A DNA stretch of 64,000 nt from Xestospongia bergquistia (lineage: Eukaryota; Porifera; Demospongiae; Haplosclerida; Petrosiidae), in the NCBI GenBank assembly GCA_963965975.1, contig OZ014421.1, forward strand, positions 2,159,001-2,223,000, in the 5' to 3' direction. The notes under the pieces were generated by a model. It saw nothing but the letters and a program-made list of their open reading frames with translations. It was not told the DNA's origin and searched no databases. This document shows, piece after piece, positions 10,201 through 20,235 of this stretch (position 1 is its first letter; every line of letters begins with the position of its first letter). Position numbers and translations under genes: made by a program.

Positions 10201-10878
10201 CTAGCTGTTCTTATTGTACTTATTATTCCATACACCTTCTACCTTCTTACTATACCATTATTTGAAGGACCTTTATCAAAATACATGCGTTGCTGCCAAA
10301 AGTATATGAAGCCTTTCTTTGATGCATATGGAGGTCCATATAAGAACAAGTGTCGTTTTTGGACTGGATTTTTACTACTTGTTCGTGTTGTCTTAGCACT
10401 GGTTGTGTCTCTAGATATTGAGACTACTATAAGTTTGGATGTGTTAACATCTCTCTTATTTGTTATTATATCAATGTACTTCCTTTTGACAGGAATATAT
10501 CGACATTTACCTTTGGCTTGTCTAGAGATGTCTTTTTTTCTTAATCTCATGATTATAGCTTATGTGAATGCACAAACCTACAAAACATCAAAGTCAAGGC
10601 GAGTGTTAAGTGTTGCTTTAGTATCAGTATCATTTATAGTATTCTGTGGTATTATCTTCTATCATGTTTTGGATCATCTGTCTAAATCTTGTTTGAAACG
10701 ACCATTTACAAAAATCATGAGGGTATTTAAGAAACCTCTACCAAATCCTATTACTGAAGAAGCAGAAGTTCCTTTAATGCGTCCTGGATCCCCTGCTTTA
10801 ATATGTGAAACTAGTTCAGTGACTGTGGTATCAGTAGTAATGAGAAGAGAATCACTACTGTATGACGAAATTGACTAA
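7297..10878 (+). CDS. class A PMP-like beta-helix multi-span membrane protein (gene A2)
   Basis: Intact single-exon gene of 1193 residues, a close paralogue of gene A1. Signal peptide MSWCHIYYITSVILFIYSG, beta-helix ectodomain, GINVNISLATVG module, 12-cysteine juxtamembrane region, about eight membrane segments and tail ending RRESLLYDEID. Its extra length over A1 comes mainly from four rather than two 29-residue tandem rungs. The 3' half is nearly identical to the broken copy ending at 51267, and the two also share the same downstream flank, so they are sister duplicates. A TATA-like box lies ~100 bases upstream. Probable single-pass secretion into the membrane with the beta-helix outside; an even number of membrane segments would put the tail outside, so one segment may be re-entrant (inference). 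Confidence 0.9.
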   Translation: MSWCHIYYITSVILFIYSGYVTASEYYISAAPNGVPCPRTHLLCHNLSYYTDNYSSFFTDDAIFYFLEGTHILQDTLEISGVSNITLQGLGHIEHGFHETVMQSTSVIRCSSYRIGIQFTSSRDVSLKSLTIANCGWLSGYTKYVCASLLFLNTNNVTLEWLSVQNGSYNGLVLFNAYDVLITNSTFANNRNPNTYVANAANALIYYSEQAKRLSRINIVKSNFTLALGSGMMLVYNVDNEINVEVIIEKSCFSNNNGGILINFYYGSGSIEFTNCTIHNNIAADWGGVTIYFEYGNGIIEFSNCIIYNNIAQYGGGVTIYLEYGNSIILFSNSTIYNNTALYGGGVYSYFYNGSGSIELSNCNIYNNTAYYGSGLFIITLLSASKVRVFFTNVSFHFNKVSKMLNKYQSAVLLMNIENVRLDQIDISNHNTSGLVSINSPIMFDGHSTFVNNSGIYGGGIALYGLSQILLNQNTNISFVNNHASESGGGIFVLKVVNSIALAFCTFNNLSYYNNDFKPMLYFVNNTADISGDVMYGGEISNCLNFDFDHQFHYPQQTGLSVVSSNPIQVCFCESSIQNCSITIFNITAIPGINVNISLATVGNKDGLTKGMIKLTTFDNLSSTVQTDNTRLNATCTNVTFKITANPSLNTSKVYVTLESLLSELSPDDYVKVIEVSIESCPIGFPLLNDACSCRAELNTSSITCDINTQIITRNGDMWIGYKNNSDCLIVYPHCPFDYCNDGNIYFKMTSPDPQCLYNRSGILCGQCSDGLSLMLGSNQCGQCTNNYIALIIPFAVAGIALVAFIITLNLTVSVGTINGLIFYANVVKIYEPIFFPNGPVKVLSQFISWLNLDLGIETCFFDGMDSCSKAWLQFIFPGYVWFLLIFLVISSQYSSKMVRLVGSHAVPVLATMILLSYTKLIRTVFQALYFVNIQCNGNNNVTLLRWYIDANVQYVGGYCHLPLFLFSLAVLIVLIIPYTFYLLTIPLFEGPLSKYMRCCQKYMKPFFDAYGGPYKNKCRFWTGFLLLVRVVLALVVSLDIETTISLDVLTSLLFVIISMYFLLTGIYRHLPLACLEMSFFLNLMIIAYVNAQTYKTSKSRRVLSVALVSVSFIVFCGIIFYHVLDHLSKSCLKRPFTKIMRVFKKPLPNPITEEAEVPLMRPGSPALICETSSVTVVSVVMRRESLLYDEID
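8068..8415 (+). repeat. four 87-bp in-frame beta-helix repeat units in gene A2
   Basis: Unit junctions GGA-GGA fall at 8068, 8155, 8242 and 8329, with the diverged TCA-GGA junction at 8416: an exact 87-base period. Each unit encodes a GG(V/I)...YNxNxIY... rung with one or two glycosylation sites. The second and third units are most alike, suggesting recent unit duplication. Confidence 0.9.
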
Positions 10879-12110
10879 TGCTTTATTTCTTGACATATAA
10901 TACAATTGTTTGAATTCTACTCATAAAACTGATTTTGTTTGATTTATGCAACCTTATTTTTGATAGGTAGCTAACAGTATTAGCAGTTTGCACTGTAAAT
11001 TATAACATCATGGAAGTGTATTTTTACATACTACTAAACATAATATTGCTATTGTTGTTATTGTTATTTAATAGTAATTATAAAGGTATATTTTAAATTG
11101 TAACTAACTATTATACTGTTATAAGTACTAATACTGCTCTCAAATGTTGCAATTACAATACATTTTTAAAATGCTCTAATAATGCCCTTTGTTTTATTGG
11201 TACATGTACATGTAAATTAATGAGGCTTTTTAATTTTTTGCACCCTTTAACAACATTGCTGAGCACAATCAATTATACTCAAGGACCTATATAGTTGACT
11301 CTAAAAAATTCAAGCAATATTGTTAATGATTTAGAGCTTTTTTAAATTTGGATCTTGGACTATGTATAGTCTGTAGTCTTAAGTTAAAAAATAGAAAATT
11401 GTTTTTCATAGTCTAAAGTGTAAGTTAACAGCATATATTACTAGTTTGCATTAATTCATAATACATCATTACTATTAATTTCCTTTTATTTCTATTTCAC
11501 TAATTATCAGCATCATTGTTATTATTTTAATATTATCGCCATTCCTTTTATTAGAAATTTTTTAACACTGCATTTGCTCACAGTCTTGAGGAAAATAAAG
11601 AAACAAATGAGCTGTTTTATAACAATTATTATTATATTATTTTATAATTGTAATAATGTTATTGTTATAAAGTTCATTATATTATTATTGATTGTTTATT
11701 AATAGTATTTATTACAAAAGTTATTAGTTACACTTTATCACAGTGTTGTACTAGTTGTGGAAGTCTAGACTTAAGAGTTAAATAAATGACACACCCACAT
11801 ATTGACAGTCTTCTCACATGTACCTTTCATTATTGGTAAAGTCATCTTTATCATCTCTTTTAAAGTCATCAGGTACATAAGTAAGCTCTGGATATGAGAT
11901 ATGAATCTGGTGTCCATTTATCTGACAATAACAAGTCTTGAAGATCAGCTATTAATTATTTTAACTAGAAATAAAAGAAAAAACAAACTTGAATGAGTCA
12001 TATTTACATGTACAGAAATAGATGAATGAAACTTTACAAATGGATTCATGGATAAATCAATGGATGAATAAATAGACATAATATCAATGGACATAAGAAT
12101 GTCCAAAACA
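10879..12110. repeat. duplicated 3' flank of class A genes
   Basis: No gene is seen. Nearly the whole stretch repeats at 51268-52510, behind the sister copy. Similarity ends abruptly at GGACATAAGAATGTCCAAAACA, where both copies go into unrelated DNA, marking a duplication border. Parts also match 27190-27250, 29630-29830 and 43780-43990. AT-rich tracts such as 'ttataattgtaataatgttattg' may form weak hairpins. Confidence 0.7.
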
Positions 12111-13369
12111 TTTTTTCCTACTATACCTCATGAGTCTAGCACTATTTTTAACCCTTAAATCTTGTATAATTGTTTTATACTCGTCTAAAATGAGACTGTC
12201 CTCTTTGTCATCTTAAGAAAAACGTCACTCTCCATATCTGAGTGATCATAATTTAACAAGAAAAAGTAAGTTATGCTACAAAAAATATTATCATACATGA
12301 TGAATAATTGTAGTACTTGAAGATGCTGTATTATCAAAAAATTTACTGCAATATTTAGCATGTGAAGTTGTTAGTGATCTATAATAATCAGTAGTACCTT
12401 TGTTACATTCTTTGTTCAATGACTTTCATCAGTTGACTATTTCAACTTCTTTCATTTTGTAATACATTCTGTAACTCTCTCATTTCCTTCTCCAAGATGA
12501 ATGGTCTTAGTTTATCCTCCGTTTCTGAGCTCTTGGGTTTTCTATAATCTCTCTATTCTTTGTAACTATAGAAAAGACTCAGTCTGAAAAGTCTATAATA
12601 GTTATAGGACTCAGTCTGAAGTATGTATATGCAAATGTGGGTAGTCACAGTCTACATTGACCCAGTTACATGTAAAATACATTCACTAACTAGTAATCTC
12701 ATTTGATAATGTTTGACCACATCTGCACATGACTAGTTTAAAATTTAACTCTAAAAAAAGACATCAGTATCACATACATAATGAAATACAGTAACATTAC
12801 TTCTGTTCTCTAATTTAAGTCTCTCAATTTCACAATGTAGTTGTTTGAGAGTATCACTATGTTGAGTTCTATGATCATGAAACAAGAACAGAGTAAAAAT
12901 CAATGTTATATTTGTAATGACATATAATTATGGCAGTATCTAGAGTGCTGGTAATAGAACATCATACTTTAACGTGAAATTAATATTACACTCCAGACCC
13001 TAAACCTTAAACATTGGAACTAAAAATGTATTAATTTCACATTAAAATATGGTATTCAATTACTGGCACTTTTAAACATACCATGTAACTATTACTACTA
13101 TATAGGACCTATACTATAGCCAGTAATAATTATTATATATAAACAATTCACTTATTAATGGCTACAGTTGGTTACATGTAATGATATACATGTACATGTA
13201 CATACAGTGTATTAGTCTTCAATTAACAGCTTCATTCTCTGTTACTGGAGCAGATATTGCAGATGTAAAGGACTATGCTATAGCTCCTATTGAATAATGA
13301 GCCTAGACATAGTGTTACTATAGCAACAGTTGTCATAGTAACACGGTGGTTAATTAATAATAACTTACA

Positions 13370-13490
13370 ACATTCTGTACAAGTGAATCATTTGAATGAA
13401 AGAGAGGGAAATGGAAATTAAAATATGAACATAATCTAGCCACTTTCAGACCTGTTCATCTTTGTATTAAACTTATAAATTGTCTTTTAA
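13370..13490. repeat. diverged repeat of 17135-17250
   Basis: The phrase 'ttctgtacaagtga', then 'aaagagagggaaatgga', then 'cctg(t/c)tcatctt' occurs both here and at 17135-17250 with similar spacing. At 17139 it forms the acceptor side of an exon-like block on the minus strand, so an exon border of the coiled-coil gene appears to have been duplicated. Confidence 0.45.
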
Positions 13491-13538
13491 CGCTGCTTGA
13501 ACTGACACTGGAAGAATTAAAAAGGGGTTAAAAAGTAA

Positions 13539-13951
13539 AGACCTGCCTACTTTAATGAACATGACCAAAACACAGGGTATTACTGGATTTATATCAATGG
13601 TCCAGCTCACTGCAATGCCAGAGGACCAACATTAGGCAAATGGTTGATCTTCAAACATATCTCCTGTATTGATCAGGTCTGGGAGACAATAAGTCAGACT
13701 TTGGTATCTGGTGAACTGGGAGCTATTCCTGCTAAAGTGTCGACAAAGAAAGTCAACCCAAATTCTTCAGGTGCAAACATTAAAGTGATATGTGTGTATA
13801 GGTCGGAATGAAGTTAATTCCTTATGTATGCGAGACAATACGATATAAAACTGATGCAGAGACTCATGCTTAGAGGTATGCTTGTCATGGTGATTGTAGA
13901 GTAACATCGAGGACACTGGAATAGAATAAAGGTAATCCAAAAATTAAGGAG
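13539..13951 (+). pseudogene. DUF1917-like (C11orf68/BLES03 type) domain fragment
   Basis: A plus-strand frame from 13539 reads FNEHDQNTGYYWIYINGP, then GKWLIFKHISCIDQVWETI, then GELGAIPAKVSTKK and VICVY. After a frameshift near 13805 a second frame reads IRYKTDAETHA, a stop, and further residues up to a second stop near 13923. The GKW...F, W..I, G.L(G)..AKVST and VICVY pattern resembles the DUF1917/UPF0696 family as I remember it. No start codon or 5' exon is seen (a stop directly precedes 13539), and the frameshift and stops indicate a dead fragment. Identification is from memory of the family pattern. Confidence 0.5.
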
Positions 13952-15540
13952 TAATTACATTATCCTCTGAAGACCAAAGCTTTATGTATTTTCAATATTT
14001 CATGTAGACTAGTCCCATCGATTTTGTTTGAAAAAAAATTATAAATGCAGAGATGACTATTGTATGAAAATAATAGTGACATTATAAACACATGTTATCA
14101 CTACAAAGTCAATAAAATTGTTGTGACAAAATGTACTATCAGGACACTCCATTGATACCAGTATCTATTCATTGTCACAAATTATATAACTATTAATAAT
14201 ACTCATAAATAGTAGGTGGAGTTCTAGTTAATTATTATGCTATACACCACATGTGGTCAGTGGTCCTTACTGAATATGTCATCTAACAGAAAACTCTTGT
14301 TATCTTGTAAGTGGCTGTAATAAGACATGTATTAACTCAACTATATTAACTGATCATCTCAACAGTTGTTCCTAAAACAAGATATTTTACAATGTCATCA
14401 TGTGACTATAGAACTGATTGTAACATTATGACTTCTTGTATTTATTCTCATTACATTGGTGATAAATCCTACAACTGTCCAGACAGTACTGGTACATTTT
14501 GTCTGGAAGACATGTTGTGTGTAGCATCAAGTCGAGACATTGGTTGTATCACCAATAACAACCAGTCGAGTACAACATCATTTAGTAACAGCTAATTCCA
14601 TTCATCATAAACTGCACTTTTGTACCACAAATGCCCAAGACTGTCTGTACTTTAAAATGTATCATTTAATACGAATCCAATTATAACTGTTTTATTGCCA
14701 AACTTTACATGTTTATATTTACCATAAATAAAATTGTATATTTGTTATTTAGAGATGTTACTGCATTACATGTTAATCTATTGCTACTAGCATATATCAT
14801 CAAGTAGTAACACTTAATATACAGAGAGGAAGATCTTTGAGTTGGAAGGTGACAGTGATTATGCAGTCTCTCTGATCTGTATGGATCTCATCCAGTTTGT
14901 TGATATCTTGTGAGAGTACTGACATTTGTAAACATACAATAAACAAGTTAAATGGCAAATAAACAAACATTTATTTTAATGAATAAAAGCAAGAATTAAA
15001 AAATTGCCTGAAAAAACTTAATTAAAAATAACGCTGAAACAGAAATAATAATTTCAATTGGTGAAGAGTTCAATCAAAGGTCTCCAGAGAATCTATCATC
15101 AGCACACGACTAGCAAGGAACAGCAAACGCATGACCTATCCTTCTGGCGGGAAAAGATGACATTATGGCGGGAAAACATAACAGCAGCTCACGATTCAGC
15201 AAAAAGCTTACAAGAACACCAAAACACTTTTAATAGGTTTTTAATTTAAATATTTAAATAATTAATTAAATAATTTAGCTTTTGGTTAAAAAATATTAAT
15301 GATAATATCATCTAAAGAATTAGTAATATAATGATACAATAGTTGTAAAAAAATTCATAAGAATTCATTCAGTATGATTGTAGTTGTTTAGTAAATATAA
15401 AAATTGAATTCTAAACTGATTCAGTTTTCAAAGTTATATTAAATTTCTAAGTTGGTGATTAGAGAATCAAGTTAAAATATAACTAAAATTAAGATAATTG
15501 ACTTTTGGCAAATTTTAGTGAGAACTATTTTTGTGAGAAG
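13952..15540. other. no convincing gene on the plus strand
   Basis: AT-rich sequence. It holds a short cysteine-containing open frame (14392-14595) without splice or promoter support, and one exon-like block of the minus-strand coiled-coil gene near 14918. Two GCGGGAAA motifs at about 15148 and 15167 recur at 16693. Confidence 0.3.
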
Positions 15541-15659
15541 TTCAATATAATAAATTAAAAACAATATAATAACAAACTATAAAAAACATGAAAAACTACT
15601 ATAAAAAAGAAAATAAAAAAAAAATTAAAATAAGACAGTTTCAATAGTTGAAAGTCCCC

Positions 15660-16600
15660 AAGAGTCCAGTCACTCCACAAGTAGAGAACATAGAGAAAGA
15701 AAGAGAGAGTTAGTTGTAACAACTGGATTGCTAAAAAATGAATGAAATGGATGAAGAGATAGCTCACCTTCTTCAACAGTGCTGCTCCTGCAAGAAAAGA
15801 AAAGTAGTTATTAACTGAACTGGTGAAGAATAAATGGATAGAGAATGAAGAGAGACAGAGGAAGTGAAAAGAAGCCACCAACGCACACACACACACGCAC
15901 CCTAGAAGATCAGAGCTCCTCCCCGCCACCTGGCGGCCTAGGATATTAAAAAAAATTTTTTTAGGCCGCCAGGCGGCAGGGAGGAGATAATTAATAGGGA
16001 TTGTATGAGTGTGTGTATAGTGTATGGGCTGGATAGCCCAAAATAAAAATAAAAATAAAATAAAAAGAAGAGGAAAGAAGGCTTGAAGGAAGACAGAAGA
16101 GACCAGGCAGGAGAGCGACTCATCTTTTACATCCAGAGAACGTCAGAGAAGAACAGTCAAGAGCATCAGAGAAGAACCGTCATGAGAACATCAGAAAAGA
16201 ACAGTCAAGAACATCATCAGAAGACATCAAAGAAGAACAGTCAAGATCAACAGAGAACACCAGAGAAGAACAGTTGAGTCCTGTAGGAATGAAGAGAGAG
16301 GAAAAATTTATTTAAAAATTCAAAAAATCAATTGACAAAAATTATAAAAAAATAACAAAAGAAAAACAGATACAAAACAAAAAAGAAAAGAAACAGATAA
16401 AGATGACATAACTAAAATAAAAAAAGATGATCCAGCGACGAGAGGTTATCCAACGATGAGATGACTTGATCCAACGAAGTACGAGATGATCCAACGATGA
16501 GGCGAATCATAGAGAACATAGAGGAAGAAAGAGTGAATTATTTGTAACAACTGCTGAATAGATGTGAGATAGATGGATGGAGAGATAACTCACCTTATAA
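15660..16600. repeat. purine-rich repeat cluster, possible mobile element remnant
   Basis: 'gagaacatagagaaagaaagag...gttgtaacaac' followed by 'gatggatg...agataactcacctt' occurs at ~15683-15770 and again at ~16510-16595. Between them are a GC-rich hairpin, a purine-rich tandem array (16085-16275, repeated motif about AGAGAAGAACAGTCAAGA) and a second array (16430-16510, about GATGATCCAACGATGAG). Flanking direct copies around repeat-rich DNA could mean a non-autonomous element, but no terminal motif is clear. On the minus strand TTTTCTTTTCTTGCAG and GTGAGC bracket a 20-base segment near 15770-15790, resembling a micro-exon. Confidence 0.35.
15916..15986. repeat. GC-rich inverted repeat (hairpin)
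   Basis: A 24-base arm at 15916-15939 (CTCCTCCCCGCCACCTGGCG and CCT... end) is the near-perfect reverse complement of 15963-15986, separated by a 23-base A/T loop containing A8 and T7 runs. It stands out strongly from the AT-rich surroundings. It does not look like a bacterial terminator context; an element end or hairpin RNA are alternatives. Confidence 0.8.
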
Positions 16601-17274
16601 TAAAGTATGGAAAATGGAGTACTTTTATAATATCAAGAAATCTCGTCATGCTTCAAATTGACAACCAGTCAACACAAGCTTGTGACAAATTTGGCGGGAA
16701 ACAACTGCACGCGTGATCAACATTAATTGATTTTTAATTGATTTGATTAACAAATTCTTGAAATCTTCAAAATATACAAGTATTTTTAACATTCTACATG
16801 TTGTTAGTAGAAAGAAATATGGTTTTAATGCAATGTCTATATACAATAAAAGATATAATATATTCTATCAGAAACTTCCAAACTAAACAGTTTAGCAGTA
16901 TCAGCTTTTTCTATAACAATATGTGTGTGTATATTATGAATTAGTGAAAGTAGTATAGATATGAAGGAGACAGCTATTGATGTTCAGATGGCTGAAAAGA
17001 TAAACTAGACACAATATTATCACACCAATTGTATTATTTGTACTTACCTACAACAATAAAATGGAAGTTGTTTGAATTCTGATTTGTCCACCCTTAGCAG
17101 AAGCTGCTGCCTTCATTCTGTCATATATTATGAACCATTCTGTACAAGTGAGGTTATCACAATGAAAGAGAGGGAAATGGAATTTAAAACCAGAACATAA
17201 TTAGCTACTTTTAAACCTGCTCATCTTCATATTAAAATTACAATTTGTCTTTCTTTCTTTATAAGCAAATTACA

Positions 17275-17665
17275 TGTACATGTACGTCTACCTAGGTACA
17301 TGTATATATGGTAATATTGATATGCAAGCTACCCTCAATAAGTACATGTATATGTAATATGGTATGCAAACTACTCTCGATAACTATTGAGGGCAGCTTC
17401 TATACCATTATTACCATATTAAATGTATATGTGCACCTACTGAGGATAGTTTCCATACTGTATGGCATATACATGTACATGTATACCTATTGAGGATAGC
17501 TTGTATACTATCATTACCAGATTACATATATATGTATATCTATTGAGGATAGCCCCATACCATTATTACCATATTACATGTACAAGTATATCTACTTACT
17601 GAGGGTAGCTTCCATGCCTTTATTACCATATTATATGTATATGTATATATACCTATTGAGGTTTG
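17275..17665. repeat. degenerate 53-60 bp minisatellite
   Basis: The phrase '(c)tattgaggatagctt...ccattattaccatattacatgtacatgta' recurs with centres near 17380, 17440, 17488, 17541, 17599 and 17657. The first unit, near 17315, is in reverse orientation ('agctaccctcaataagtacatg'), so the array contains an inversion. Confidence 0.7.
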
Positions 17666-19159
17666 TTTCAAATGTAGATACTTTCTCTTGAAATTCTTTT
17701 TTATTTCTTAGAGAACTCTACAGCATTTTGATATAATTTTTGTATTTTAGTATAGTGACGTATGTGAGATTGAAAAATAACCTGAAAAGATTAGAATGAT
17801 AGTTCTGAACCATAAGAATGAAATAATGAAATTTATAGAACCAGAATGAAACATGGGAATGAATCTATTGCTAGAAACACACTTACCATACCTTGTGTTG
17901 GTCATTTTTCATGGTAGCATATTTCACTAACTGGTTCTCTAATGCTGTGATATAATCTTTACATTCTACGAGTTCTTGGTGCCCAGGACTGAGTCTTTAG
18001 CTTCTAGAACAGAATATAATTTTTCCATTGTCTCTTTTAGTTCTGTTAGTCTCTTGTCATAGGCTGGGTTAGATGAAAGCTAAATAGACAAATGTAATGT
18101 TTAATGGATGTATAATATGTTAATGGATGTATGGTATGTTGAATGGATGTATATGATAAATGATTCATACTAGAACATAACAACTGATGAAATGGATTAA
18201 GATTTTAACCACACCCACCAAACTTACGACTTCTAATGGCTACTTTTCACTTTCATATTGTTTTAATTTTCCTTTTAATAATTTGACGTGCCCCTCCCAT
18301 TGTGCAGAGACTCATTCTAAATTAGTTTGAAAACATTTGTTCTCCCCTTACAAAGCAATAACATCAACTTCAGATGATCCCACAGAAATGGACACAGCCA
18401 GATCATGTGACCAGATCTTGACAAACTATAACTACCCACTCACATAATGAGAGAAGTACAAGGCATATATATTAACTACATGTATTGTGTACATGTACAT
18501 GTGTAGTTGATAAGAATATTAAAATAGCAACAAAGACACCAATATAACTATACCTGTATATCAGTTTCTGAAAACCAGCATTACCAATTGTTACTACAGA
18601 TGTATTCTGCTTTGCAGAACTAGCCTTGTGAGGTCATCCCTTGAGAGACTGAGATAGAACTACATGTGATAGCAATAATTTCCTCCCATTCATTGTTACT
18701 TTACCTTTTTATTTTGAATGGACAAGATCTAGGTCAGTGAATAAATTAAATAAATTTGAACATATTCAATAAAGTTTTAACCTATTTTTTAGAACAAGCT
18801 ACATCAATAATTAGCTCCACCCACAAGACATTACTAATTAATTATTCATGATACTGTTAACAGGCAAGGACTCATTACTTGTTTACATCTGCCTATATCA
18901 TTCTTTTTTAAAACTGTTTGAAAAGTGCATTTATGCATATTGAATAAGGTTTTTTCCTCTTTATTAGATATAACTGCTCGGCAATGGAGAACAGAAGTTT
19001 GAGGTTCTTATTGTAACTTTGTTAACACATATATGATTGTATCTCCTAAAACAAAAATGATGATATACCAAATATAATAAAATTCCTTACTCATCATGAC
19101 TATAGTTATGTTTTTGTGTGCGAAAATTCCTACCCCAATGACAATTTGAATAAGGTTTC

Positions 19160-19736
19160 TAAGACATTTAAAGAGCATTACCGCATATACTTTTATCAAG
19201 GAAGATGACTTAAAGCAAAAAATTCTCGTAGCGTTTCCTCTAGTCCACTTGATGTGTCACCACAACCATTATCACTGGCTATTTAACCAAATTCTACTGA
19301 AAGGAATATAATTAGTGAAGAGATTGTTACTTTTGTGCCAGATGATGAAGGTATATAAGTTCCAACTGACAGTGAGCCTCAGTACACTATTGTTACTACT
19401 TAAGCAACATGACTATAGACTTCATGATAACTGCTATAGTTACTTTATATATCAATTGTAGAGTCTTGCTAGTTAGCTATATTTTAAATGTAAATTCGTC
19501 TTATATGCCTCCAGTAGATATTTTTGTTTGCAGAAACTGAATATTGGAAAGAAAATGATATGGATTACTTTCAAACTTACTACTTGGGTTCTGAGGAAGC
19601 ACCATCTCTAACCAAAGGATTTAATAATGATAAAATTGATTTTGGAAGAGGAAGCTACTGTGTGGTGGATTGTTCTTTTTACATGTTTTTCAAACTCCTC
19701 ATAAAGTGCCTGCACAAGCAATGGAATAGCTTTTAA
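19160..19736 (+). mobile_element. transposon-derived protein gene remnant, copy 1
   Basis: Homologous to 54190-54790, but the first exon here is truncated at ~19160 and carries extra mutations. Remaining exon 1 sequence leads through an in-frame TAA to VTFVPDDE, a GTATAT donor near 19351, an intron, then TTTGTTTGCAG and an exon starting ETEYWKENDMDYFQTYYLGS. The second exon shifts frame after FNNDKI relative to the other copy. It is dead. Confidence 0.6.
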
Positions 19737-19930
19737 AATTTCTGGGAGTCGTTATTTGCTTTTTAGGTAAATTTGCTGACACTATAAAATGTCTAGCATC
19801 ACATTTACCAAACATTAATTACATGAAAGCAAAATATTTACAAGAACAAATTGTACAGGCAGGAATCCAATTTTTTGTGATCATGTGTTAGCTAAAATAA
19901 CATCCCAACAAGATCAGGAAGAACAATTAA

Positions 19931-20235
19931 TTTTTACCAATTACATTGGCTTTCTCCAAGTCTATGTATATTTCGACTGTTTCCTTTGATTTGACAGCTT
20001 CTGTGTAACCAAAATCTGTTTCATTGAATGTTACATCTCTTCGTATGATAAGTTTTGATGTTTTCTCAACAAGTAACCTGTATCCTTTGATCTCTACAGC
20101 CAACATAGTGTAGTTTATCAGATTTCTTGTCCAACTTTCGTCGTTGAGCAGCTGGTACATGAACAAATGCTATACACCCAAACACGTTTAGGTGGCTGAG
20201 TTTTGGCTTCAGACGCGCAATCTGCCGCTAAGTTT
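19931..20235 (-). mobile_element. Ty1/copia retrotransposon pol fragment, copy 1
   Basis: Minus-strand translation gives HLNVFGCIAFVHVPAAQRRK and LDKKSDKLHYVG, then in another frame KGYRLL...TSKLIIRRDVTFNE. The order HLxVFGC, KLDxKxxKxxxVGY, KGYRL, (R)DVxFNE is typical of the integrase-to-reverse-transcriptase junction of copia-class polyproteins. A frame change between these motifs shows decay. No LTRs were identified. Confidence 0.75.

Larger units (their letters stand above)
12398..18344 (-). pseudogene. decayed multi-exon coiled-coil protein gene
   Basis: Reading the minus strand gives a series of exon-like blocks. 18344-18228 encodes EGHVKLLKGKLKQYESEK, ends at GTAAGT and has two stops. 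18079-17892 follows an AG, encodes YDKRLTELKETMEKLYSVL and later CKDYITALENQLVKYATM, with one frameshift, and ends at GTATGG. 17139-17048 encodes DRMKAAASAKGGQIRIQ before GTAAGT. 14918 downward encodes VLSQDINKLDEIHTDQ. 12868-12801 encodes DTLKQLHCEIERLKLENR before GTAATG. 12553-12398 encodes LEKEMRELQNVLQNERS. The charged heptad-like composition points to a coiled-coil protein. Stops and a frameshift argue for a pseudogene. The exon joins were made by eye, so the extent and membership of each block are uncertain; no family is recognised. Confidence 0.4.

Noticed and set aside
14392..14595. 67-codon open frame with eight cysteines
   Set aside because: No promoter, splice signal, repeat or paralogue supports it; chance is plausible.
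15058..15249. 63-codon plus-strand frame
   Set aside because: Starts without ATG (TTG), with no splice or homology support.
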